A stretch of DNA of 27,463 nt from Allomuricauda sp. (GTDB taxonomy: Bacteria; Bacteroidota; Bacteroidia; Flavobacteriales; Flavobacteriaceae). The notes below the pieces were generated by a model that worked only from the letters and a program-made list of their open reading frames with translations, had not been told where the DNA came from and did not search any database. The stretch is from NCBI GenBank assembly GCA_028289745.1, contig JANQOD010000269.1, forward strand, positions 1-27,463. Direction: 5' to 3'. Below, one piece after another: positions 14,302-21,282 of this stretch (within the stretch, counting starts at the first letter, position 1; every line of letters begins with the position of its first letter). Position numbers and translations under genes: made by a program.

Positions 14302-15444
14302 ATGAAGAAAATTTTGCTCCCGCTCATCATACTGTGTAGCTTTTTGGGCTCGGCACAGGTCAAAAAGGAAATTTTCGAGTCGTTCAAACTGCAAGAGCGA
14401 AGGGATGTCTCTTATTACTTCCCTGAAGATTATGTAGATGATAAAAAATATCCGCTCATTGTGGTGCTAGACGCCGACTACCTCTTCGATTTGGTGGTGG
14501 CCCACAACAAATTTTACAGCAGGCATGACAGAATGCCCCAAGCCATAGTCGTAGGGGTACACCAAAGCGAGGATGATATTCGTTGGGAAGACTGTGATTT
14601 TGAACAGCCCTCGGGCCTGCCCACTGAAAAGGGCGTGAAGTTCTACGAGTTCTTGGGAACGGAATTGATCCCCTATCTCGAGACCAGCTATAATGTTGCA
14701 CCGTTCAAAATGTTCATTGGTTATGACATCACCGCCAACTTTGGCAACTATTTTCTCTTCAAAGATAAATCGTTCTTCAACGCCTACCTCAGTATTTCAC
14801 CTATTCTGGCCACTGAAATGGAAAGCAGGGTGCCTTCTCGCCTTTCAGACCTTGACCAAGAGATTTTTTACAATATCGTTCTTGAAAAGACAACAACCGA
14901 TGACCGCAATCGCATTCTGCAGATGAACAATGCCCTAAAGTCAATCACCAAAGAGAACATTCACTACTTTTTTGATGAGTACGAAGAAGCAGACCATGTG
15001 TCGATAGTAGCCTACGGTATCAGTAAATCTTTTGACAACATCTTCAAACCGTTTAGGCCTATCACGCCAAAAGAGTACAGAACACAGATATTGACCTCTG
15101 ATGAACCTGTATTCGACTACCTTGAAAACAGGTATGCGCTTATCGAAAAACTACTGGGCTTTAAAAAAGATGTAGAACTGAACGATATCATGGCCATCTA
15201 TGCGGGCTGCCGAAAAAAAGGTGACTTTGAATCATTGAAGCCCCTTTCCGATCTGTGCAAAGAACAATTTCCCGAAACCATGCTCGGTTTCTATTTTGAA
15301 GGGGAATATCTCGAAGAATTGGGCGAACCAAAAAAGGCGTTCAGGGCCTTTGAAAAAGCTTTTCAAATGAACGAAATCGATTTCCTCACCAAAGAAATGG
15401 CCTTAGAGAAAATCGATGCGCTCAAAGCCGATTTCGGGTATTGA
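14302..15444 (+). CDS. Exported esterase-fold (PF00756-like) protein lacking the serine nucleophile
   Basis: A secreted alpha/beta-hydrolase-fold protein of the putative esterase family (esterase D/IroE-like). Residues 1-19 (MKKILLPLIILCSFLGSAQ) are a signal peptide. The core runs from about 25 to 260: PLIVVLDADYLFD (51-63), AIVVGV (81-86) and ELIPYLETSY (121-130). The strand-turn-helix that normally holds the nucleophile reads FIGYDITANFGNY (138-150), where family members have Gly-His-Ser-x-Gly-Gly; the Ser position is Asp142. The later His (His232 in ADHVSI) remains. Residues about 325-380 look like a TPR-type helical pair (FYFEGEYLEELGEPKKAFRAFEKAF). It may be a pseudo-enzyme or use Asp as nucleophile, as dehalogenases do. 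It lies 23 bases after the membrane protein gene, probably in the same transcript. Confidence 0.8.
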   Translation: MKKILLPLIILCSFLGSAQVKKEIFESFKLQERRDVSYYFPEDYVDDKKYPLIVVLDADYLFDLVVAHNKFYSRHDRMPQAIVVGVHQSEDDIRWEDCDFEQPSGLPTEKGVKFYEFLGTELIPYLETSYNVAPFKMFIGYDITANFGNYFLFKDKSFFNAYLSISPILATEMESRVPSRLSDLDQEIFYNIVLEKTTTDDRNRILQMNNALKSITKENIHYFFDEYEEADHVSIVAYGISKSFDNIFKPFRPITPKEYRTQILTSDEPVFDYLENRYALIEKLLGFKKDVELNDIMAIYAGCRKKGDFESLKPLSDLCKEQFPETMLGFYFEGEYLEELGEPKKAFRAFEKAFQMNEIDFLTKEMALEKIDALKADFGY

Positions 15445-15511
15445 TTTTTGCAAGGTTCTTGGGTGCTGTCCGTGATTATGGCCCCAGATAACCAAACCCT
15501 CCGGTAATCTA

Positions 15512-15541
15512 TTGATCCGAGTATCAAAAAACCTATCTTTG
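15512..15541 (+). promoter_or_regulatory. Promoter of radA
   Basis: TTG (15512-15514), 19 nt, TATCTTTG (15534-15541): an exact match in both boxes and spacing to the Bacteroidota housekeeping promoter. The box ends 20 bases before the radA ATG, so the leader is short. It separates radA from the pan operon. Confidence 0.75.
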
Positions 15542-15561
15542 GTCAAATTCTTATTTTCTGG

Positions 15562-16923
15562 ATGGCCAAGACCAAAACTGCTTTTTTCTGTCAGAACTGT
15601 GGCGCACAATACGCTAAATGGGTGGGCCAATGCACGGCCTGTAAACAATGGAATACCGTAGTTGAAGAGGTTGTTCAAAAAGAGGAAAAACAGACATGGC
15701 GGTCAGGTGGTTCCCCGATCAAAAAAGCGCCACGGCCCATACGCATCAACGAGATCGGAAACGACCGCGAAACACGATTGGATACTTTAGACCAAGAGTT
15801 CAATCGGGTATTGGGGGGCGGACTCGTACCGGGATCGTTGACCCTATTGGGGGGTGAACCCGGCATCGGCAAGAGCACCTTGTTGTTACAAATCGCCCTT
15901 AAGCTTCCGTTCAAAACACTTTATGTCTCGGGTGAGGAAAGCCAAGGCCAAATCAAGATGCGGGCCAATAGAATGAACATTGAAAACCCGAACTGCTACA
16001 TACTTACCGAAACCAAAACACAGCACATTTTTCAACAGTTGGGCACTGTAGAACCCGATTTGGTCATCATCGACTCCATTCAAACATTACATTCTGATTA
16101 TATCGATTCAGCGGCCGGAAGCATTTCGCAAATTCGTGAGTGTACGGCAGAACTTATAAAGTTTGCCAAAGAAAGCAATACCCCCGTTATCTTGGTGGGC
16201 CACATCACCAAAGATGGCATTATTGCCGGCCCTAAGATATTGGAGCATATGGTCGATACCGTCTTACAGTTCGAAGGTGACCGCAATTATGTGTACCGTA
16301 TCATTCGATCGCTCAAAAACCGTTTTGGTTCAACAGCCGAACTGGGCATTTACGAGATGCATGGCAATGGACTTAGAGAAGTGAACAACCCATCGGAAGT
16401 ATTGATCTCGAAAAACGAAGAAGAGCTCAGTGGCATGGCAATTGCGGCAACCGTTGAGGGTCTGCGCCCATTGCTCATCGAAATACAGGCCTTGGTAAGC
16501 ACTGCCGTGTATGGCACGCCCCAACGCTCGGCCACGGGCTTCAATGCCAAACGGCTGAACATGCTCTTGGCGGTGCTTGAGAAAAGGGCAGGTTTTAAAC
16601 TGGCGGCCAAAGATGTTTTCTTGAACATCACAGGGGGCATTTCAGTCGATGATCCCGCAACCGATCTGGCCGTGATCGCCGCCATACTATCGAGCAATGC
16701 CGACATCCCCATTGAAAAGGGAATATGTTTTGCCGCTGAGGTAGGGCTGGCGGGTGAGATACGGCCCGTACAACGTATCGATCAACGGGTCATGGAAGCA
16801 GAGAAACTGGGCTTTTCGATCATTTTTGTATCTAAAGGCAACAAGATCGGTCTAAAAAACCTGAAGGTCGAAGTACGGTCGGTCTCAAAAATTGAAGAGG
16901 TGGTCGGGCACCTGTTCGGGTGA
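15562..16923 (+). CDS. radA: DNA repair protein RadA (Sms)
   Basis: A RecA-like hexameric helicase that drives branch migration of recombination intermediates. The 453 residues have the N-terminal C4 zinc finger (Cys10, Cys13, Cys24, Cys27: CQNCG...CTACKQW), the Walker A GGEPGIGKST (98-106), Walker B DLVIIDSIQT, the RadA-specific KNRFG motif in SLKNRFGSTAELG, and the C-terminal Lon-like domain (GFNAKRLNMLLAVLEKRAG, NITGGISVDDPATDLAV, AEVGLAGEIRPV). The length and all motifs are standard. It is driven by the promoter at 15512-15541; the PQQ dehydrogenase gene begins 42 bases after its stop. Confidence 0.98.
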   Translation: MAKTKTAFFCQNCGAQYAKWVGQCTACKQWNTVVEEVVQKEEKQTWRSGGSPIKKAPRPIRINEIGNDRETRLDTLDQEFNRVLGGGLVPGSLTLLGGEPGIGKSTLLLQIALKLPFKTLYVSGEESQGQIKMRANRMNIENPNCYILTETKTQHIFQQLGTVEPDLVIIDSIQTLHSDYIDSAAGSISQIRECTAELIKFAKESNTPVILVGHITKDGIIAGPKILEHMVDTVLQFEGDRNYVYRIIRSLKNRFGSTAELGIYEMHGNGLREVNNPSEVLISKNEEELSGMAIAATVEGLRPLLIEIQALVSTAVYGTPQRSATGFNAKRLNMLLAVLEKRAGFKLAAKDVFLNITGGISVDDPATDLAVIAAILSSNADIPIEKGICFAAEVGLAGEIRPVQRIDQRVMEAEKLGFSIIFVSKGNKIGLKNLKVEVRSVSKIEEVVGHLFG

Positions 16924-16965
16924 ACCTCTTTGCTTCAATTTCCTATCTTTAAAGTAAAACCGACC

Positions 16966-19137
16966 ATGCTAAAAGCTATATTTCCATTGGGGGTATTATT
17001 TCTGCTGGCTTGTGAAAGTGATTCCTCAAAAAGCGTCATTGACAACCCTGATTTCAGTACTTGGCAAGATTACTTGGGTGATTCCGGTAGGTCGCACTAC
17101 TCTAATCTAACACAAATAGACAGCTCGAACGTCAAAGGTTTAGCATTGACTTGGATCTACAAAAGTGGGGGTCTAGAAGAGGGTCGAACCACTCAAATAC
17201 AGACCAATCCACTGATTATTGGAGATAGGCTTTACGGTGTAAATGCCGCAATTGAACTGTTTGCCCTAGATGCGGCCACTGGTGAGGAACTATGGAAGTT
17301 TAACCCAAAAGCAAGAGATGAATCAGGTCTCGGTCTCAACCGCGGACTGGCATATTGGGCTTCGAACAGAAATGAAAAAAGTCGTCTCTTCTTTTCTTCG
17401 GGCACCAAATTGTATGCTGTTGACATTGAAAATGGCAAACCGATTGCCGGCTTTGGCAAAAATGGAAACATTGATTTGCGCGATGGCCTTGGCAGAAACC
17501 CTGAAAAATTGTCGGTGGTGGCAAACACCCCCGGGGTCGTTCACAAAAATTTTCTCATTATGGGCACGCGGGTCGGTGAAGGCCCAGGTTCTTCTCCCGG
17601 TCATATTCGGGCCTATAACGTCATCACGGGTGAAATCGAATGGATTTTCCATACCATTCCCCAACCGGGTGAATTCGGGCATGACACCTGGCCCAAAGAA
17701 GCTTACAAAACAGTAGGGGGCGCCAACTGTTGGTCAGGTATTGCCTTGGATAAGGAAAGGGGTATCGTGTATCTTCCCACGGGTTCTGCGGCTTTTGACT
17801 GGTACGGGGGCGACCGTCATGGAGAAAATTTATTTGCCAATTGTCTTTTGGCGCTTGATGCGGAAACCGGCGAACGTCTTTGGCATTTCCAATTTGTACG
17901 TCATGATATATGGGATAGAGATCTTCCCGCTCCTCCCAACCTCTTCGAAATGGAACGTGACGGAGAGAAAATACCCGCAATCGCCCAGATCACCAAAAGC
18001 GGCCATGTTTTTGTATTCAACAGGGTTACCGGAGAACCTTTGTTCCCCATTGAAGAAAAGGAATATCCTGCATCGCTGCTAAAAGGTGAAAAGGCCTACC
18101 CCACACAGCCCCTTCCCACAAAACCCCGACCATTTGCCCGACAAATGCTCACTGAGGGCGATCTGTACCAACCGAACCGACCTGCTTTTGTCGATGATTT
18201 TGTCGACAAAGACCAAAATATCAATCCCCCTACGGTCTTGGAAAAATTGAGAAGTGTTACTACCAAAGGGCAGTTTGTCCCTATCGATACCTTGGGCACC
18301 ATTCTCTATCCCGGTGCCGATGGCGGAGCGGAATGGGGCGGGGCTGCACTAGATCCAAGAAGTGGGGTGATGTACGTGAATTCGAATGAAATGGCCTGGA
18401 TCGTTCGTATGAAAGAAGTCAAAGAAAGTGATGGCAACGACACACATCCAGGGGAAGCATTGACCCAGATCCATTGTGCTAGATGCCATGGCGGTGAATT
18501 GCAGGGACTGGCCGGTATTCCAGAACTACGAACCGCAAAAAGTCGATTTGGGTTAGATTCGATCATCAGCATTGTCAAAAATGGAAAAGGGGCCATGCCC
18601 GGTATGCCCAATTTATCAGATGATGAAATTGATGCCGTAGCCTTTTTCATTTCCGGACTTGAAATGGAAACCGATCATCGTGTGGAACAAACTTCCATCA
18701 AGGTCCCTTATGCCGTCGCAGGTTTTGGACGCTTTAAAGATGACCGGGGTTTCCCCGTGGTAAGACCCCCATGGGGAACGTTGAATGCTATCGATCTGAA
18801 TATCGGCGAATATTTATGGTCGGTTCCCTTGGGTCATGAAGAAAAACTGAATGACCCCAATATACCGGTATCGGGCACCGAAAACTATGGTGGCCCCGTT
18901 ATCACGGCGGGTGGTGTACTGTTCATTGCGGCCACAAATGATGAGAAAATACGGGCCTTTGACATGGTGACAGGTGAACAGTTATGGGAAGACCGATTAC
19001 CAGCAGGTGGATACGCCACTCCCGCCACCTATGAAGTAGGTGGGCAACAATTCTTGGTCATTGCTTGCGGTGGGGGCAAAATGGGCACTAAGTCTGGAGA
19101 TGAGTATCGTGCATACGCCCTGCCGAACAAAAACTAA
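16966..19137 (+). CDS. PQQ-dependent dehydrogenase lipoprotein with an internal cytochrome c domain
   Basis: A quinohemoprotein of the glucose/alcohol dehydrogenase-like eight-bladed propeller family, likely oxidising a sugar or alcohol on the periplasmic side and passing electrons to its own haem. The preferred ATG at 16966 gives 723 residues beginning MLKAIFPLGVLFLLAC; Cys16 is a lipobox cysteine, so it is membrane-anchored. Propeller repeats include the W-x-Y-x-G-D-x-G-R start and several A-x-D-x-x-T-G-E-x-x-W tryptophan-docking motifs (e.g. ALDAATGEELWKF, ALDAETGERLWHF, AFDMVTGEQLWED). A cytochrome c module is inserted at about 495-580: CARCHGG (Cys504, Cys507, His508) and axial-Met candidates in AMPGMP (Met544/Met547). 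The propeller then resumes to the end. The frame also opens at a TTG at 16930, rejected because it lies ahead of the signal peptide. No pqq genes are in the window. Confidence 0.9.
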   Translation: MLKAIFPLGVLFLLACESDSSKSVIDNPDFSTWQDYLGDSGRSHYSNLTQIDSSNVKGLALTWIYKSGGLEEGRTTQIQTNPLIIGDRLYGVNAAIELFALDAATGEELWKFNPKARDESGLGLNRGLAYWASNRNEKSRLFFSSGTKLYAVDIENGKPIAGFGKNGNIDLRDGLGRNPEKLSVVANTPGVVHKNFLIMGTRVGEGPGSSPGHIRAYNVITGEIEWIFHTIPQPGEFGHDTWPKEAYKTVGGANCWSGIALDKERGIVYLPTGSAAFDWYGGDRHGENLFANCLLALDAETGERLWHFQFVRHDIWDRDLPAPPNLFEMERDGEKIPAIAQITKSGHVFVFNRVTGEPLFPIEEKEYPASLLKGEKAYPTQPLPTKPRPFARQMLTEGDLYQPNRPAFVDDFVDKDQNINPPTVLEKLRSVTTKGQFVPIDTLGTILYPGADGGAEWGGAALDPRSGVMYVNSNEMAWIVRMKEVKESDGNDTHPGEALTQIHCARCHGGELQGLAGIPELRTAKSRFGLDSIISIVKNGKGAMPGMPNLSDDEIDAVAFFISGLEMETDHRVEQTSIKVPYAVAGFGRFKDDRGFPVVRPPWGTLNAIDLNIGEYLWSVPLGHEEKLNDPNIPVSGTENYGGPVITAGGVLFIAATNDEKIRAFDMVTGEQLWEDRLPAGGYATPATYEVGGQQFLVIACGGGKMGTKSGDEYRAYALPNKN

Positions 19138-20174
19138 GGTGCCGGATTCGGGATCGTCGAATGAATTTCTTCAATACCTTCCAACAGTTCACCGGACAAC
19201 TCTACATCGATACTTTCGATATTTTCCTTTAGCTGCTCCATAGTAGTGGCCCCGATGATATTGCTGGTCAAAAAGGCTCTTGTGTTCACAAAGGCCAAGG
19301 CCATTTGTGCCAATGACAAGCCATGTTCACCGGCCAGGGCCTGGTATTTTTTAGTGGCTTCGGTAGCCGTTTCACTACTGTACCGACTGTAGGTCGGAAA
19401 AAGGGTCAATCGAGCCTTTCTTGGCTGCACGCCTCCCAGGTATTTACCGCTCAACACCCCAAAGGCCATGGGCGAATAGGCCAGCAGCCCTATTTTCTCA
19501 CGCATGGAAACCTCTGAAAGGCCCACTTCAAACAAGCGGTTCAATAAACTATATGGATTCTGTATGGTAATCATTCGTGGTAGCATACGATGTACCTTAC
19601 TTTCCTCTAAAAATCGCATAGTGCCCCACGGGGTCTCATTTGAAAGCCCTACATAACGAATCTTTCCTGCTTCAACCAAGTCACGCAAGGTTTCCAAGAT
19701 TTGGTGAATGTTATCTTCCCAAAGATCCGCTACATCCGCATTGTAGCCGCGTTGGCCAAAATAATTGGTGTTTCGTTCAGGCCAATGTAGTTGGTAAAGG
19801 TCGATGTAATCGGTCTGAAGTCGTTCAAGACTGGCATCAACGGCAGATATAATGGCCTCTTTGTCGAAGCCCGTCGCTCTGATATGTTTGGTAAAATCGG
19901 CCCTGCCCGCAATCTTGGTCGCCAACACGATCTCTTCACGCTTTTTGGTTTTCTTGAGCCAATTTCCGATGAACTCTTCCGTTACGGCATACAGTTCCTT
20001 TTTCGGGGGAATGGGGTACATCTCGGCAGTATCGAAGAAATTGACCCCTTGGTCCACGGCATAGTTCATTTGTTCATGGGCCTGTTCTTCAGAATTCTGT
20101 CGGCCCCAGGTCATGGTGCCCAAGCATATTTTGCTGACACGGATGTTCGTATGCGGAAGAAATGTGTATTTCAT
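19134..20174 (-). CDS. tas: NADP(H)-dependent aldo/keto reductase, Tas family
   Basis: A cytoplasmic (beta/alpha)8-barrel reductase of 346 residues, the same length as E. coli Tas and similar along its whole length: LGTMTWGRQNSEEQAHEQ (18-35), FDTAEMYPIPP (47-57), KRLQTDY-type ERLQTDYIDLYQLHWP (117-132), SNETPWG, TIQNPYSLLNR, GKYLGG and the C-terminal GATTMEQLKENIES. The catalytic tetrad Asp48, Tyr53, Lys87 and His130 is present. Its physiological substrate is not known; E. coli tas was named for its effect in a tyrosine-requiring, starvation-related screen. The stop codon overlaps the stop of the convergent PQQ dehydrogenase. It follows xth by 65 bases and has its own -7 box. Confidence 0.95.
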   Translation of the reverse strand: MKYTFLPHTNIRVSKICLGTMTWGRQNSEEQAHEQMNYAVDQGVNFFDTAEMYPIPPKKELYAVTEEFIGNWLKKTKKREEIVLATKIAGRADFTKHIRATGFDKEAIISAVDASLERLQTDYIDLYQLHWPERNTNYFGQRGYNADVADLWEDNIHQILETLRDLVEAGKIRYVGLSNETPWGTMRFLEESKVHRMLPRMITIQNPYSLLNRLFEVGLSEVSMREKIGLLAYSPMAFGVLSGKYLGGVQPRKARLTLFPTYSRYSSETATEATKKYQALAGEHGLSLAQMALAFVNTRAFLTSNIIGATTMEQLKENIESIDVELSGELLEGIEEIHSTIPNPAP

Positions 20175-20193
20175 AGCTTATTCGGTTCGATGG

Positions 20194-20201
20194 CAAAAGT
20201 A
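20194..20201 (-). promoter_or_regulatory. -7 box of the tas promoter
   Basis: Minus-strand TACTTTTG matches TAnnTTTG, 19 bases upstream of the tas ATG in the 65-base gap behind xth. A -33 TTG is not obvious. Confidence 0.5.
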
Positions 20202-20239
20202 ACCATTCTGTAATGAAGCGCCTTTTTAAATTAAGGTTA

Positions 20240-21001
20240 TCAATCGACTTCCAAAAGCACAGGGCAATGATCACTGTGTTTCGCTTCTGATAGAATGACA
20301 GCACGTTTCAACCGATCTTTCAGACTCTCGTTCACCATGCCATAATCTAATCGCCAACCTTTATTGTTGGCACGGGCGTTCGCGCGATAGCTCCACCAGG
20401 TATAATTATGGGGCTCTTGGTTAAAATGGCGAAAACTATCGATAAAACCGGTGTCGATGAAGTTGCCTATCCACTCTCGTTCAACGGGAAGAAAACCAGA
20501 AACATTTTTGTTTCGAACGGGATCGTGAATGTCAATGGCCCTATGGCAGATATTGTAATCACCACAAACGATCAGGTTTTCATGTGTTTTTCGCAACCGA
20601 TCAACATACTTCTGAAAATCGGCCATGTACTTGAGCTTGTGCTCCAATCGGGCCAAATTGGTTCCTGAGGGCAGATAAAGGCTCATGATATGTAGATCGC
20701 CAAAATCAGCGCGAAGATTTCTTCCCTCAGAATCCATATAGTCGATGCCCGTACCATATTCAATATGGTCAGGCTTTTGTTTGCAAAGCAGTGCCACCCC
20801 ACTGTAACCTTTCTTTTCTGCGCTGAACCAATAATGATGCCCATAGCCGATTTCTTCAAAAAGTCTTGTCTCGACCTGTTCTTTCATCGCTTTGATCTCT
20901 TGCAGACATACCACATCGGCATCGACCGACCTCAACCAATCTACCAAACCTTTATTGAGTGCTGCCCGAACGCCATTTACATTGTACGAGACAATTTTCA
21001 T
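20240..21001 (-). CDS. xth: Exodeoxyribonuclease III (AP endonuclease)
   Basis: Cleaves DNA at abasic sites and removes 3'-blocking groups in base excision repair. The 253 residues are of the usual ExoIII length and begin MKIVSYNVNGVRAALNKG. Metal and catalytic residues of the EEP fold are visible: Asn7, Glu35 (VCLQEIKA), the GDYNICH motif (Asp and Asn of the D-x-N pair), the conserved W-W-S-Y-R-A segment (TWWSYRANARANNKGWRLDYG) and the C-terminal SDHCPVLLEVD (Asp-His). A TATTTTCG box (near-match to TAnnTTTG) at 21025-21032 on the minus strand may be its promoter, back-to-back with that of the small membrane protein. Confidence 0.97.
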   Translation of the reverse strand: MKIVSYNVNGVRAALNKGLVDWLRSVDADVVCLQEIKAMKEQVETRLFEEIGYGHHYWFSAEKKGYSGVALLCKQKPDHIEYGTGIDYMDSEGRNLRADFGDLHIMSLYLPSGTNLARLEHKLKYMADFQKYVDRLRKTHENLIVCGDYNICHRAIDIHDPVRNKNVSGFLPVEREWIGNFIDTGFIDSFRHFNQEPHNYTWWSYRANARANNKGWRLDYGMVNESLKDRLKRAVILSEAKHSDHCPVLLEVD

Positions 21002-21019
21002 ATCTTTTCCAAATTAGAA

Positions 21020-21048
21020 TTGGACGAAAATAAACATACTTACCTTTT
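21020..21048 (+). promoter_or_regulatory. Possible promoter of the 67-residue membrane protein
   Basis: TTG (21020-21022), 18 nt, TACCTTTT (21041-21048) fits the Bacteroidota consensus with one mismatch in the -7 box. It ends 4 bases before the ATG at 21053, implying a very short or absent leader. Confidence 0.4.
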
Positions 21049-21052
21049 AATT

Positions 21053-21256
21053 ATGGGAAAACCCCAAAAACTTAAAAACTACGATCTGGGCAGGGCTTTT
21101 GCGATTAGTGGAATACTAACCACGACTACGGCCCTGGGCACTTATTTTTTGGGAGGAGCACCCTTTTATTATGCCATTCTGTTCTTATTGGGCATGGTAT
21201 TGGGGTTTATTGGGGCCTTTTTTCTGTTGCTTTCCTTTAGAAAGGACAAATCTTAA
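21053..21256 (+). CDS. Small two-helix membrane protein of unknown function
   Basis: I do not recognise this protein. From the ATG at 21053 it has 67 residues: a basic N-terminus (MGKPQKLKNYDLG), two hydrophobic helices (about 15-35, AISGILTTTTALGTYFLGG; about 36-62, rich in Phe/Leu/Gly) and a basic end (FRKDKS). The same frame stays open upstream to 20765, but that part is antisense to xth and has no membrane character, so the short form is preferred. It is divergent from xth and convergent with the GH3 gene (26 bases between stops). Similar small proteins are common and unstudied in Flavobacteriia. Confidence 0.65.
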   Translation: MGKPQKLKNYDLGRAFAISGILTTTTALGTYFLGGAPFYYAILFLLGMVLGFIGAFFLLLSFRKDKS

Positions 21257-21282
21257 TATGCGCTGATTGCTTTTCGGCCTAC

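Noticed and set aside
20765..21052. N-terminal extension of the small membrane protein, antisense to xth
   Set aside because: The extension has no family likeness and overlaps xth completely; the Met at 21053 begins the plausible protein.
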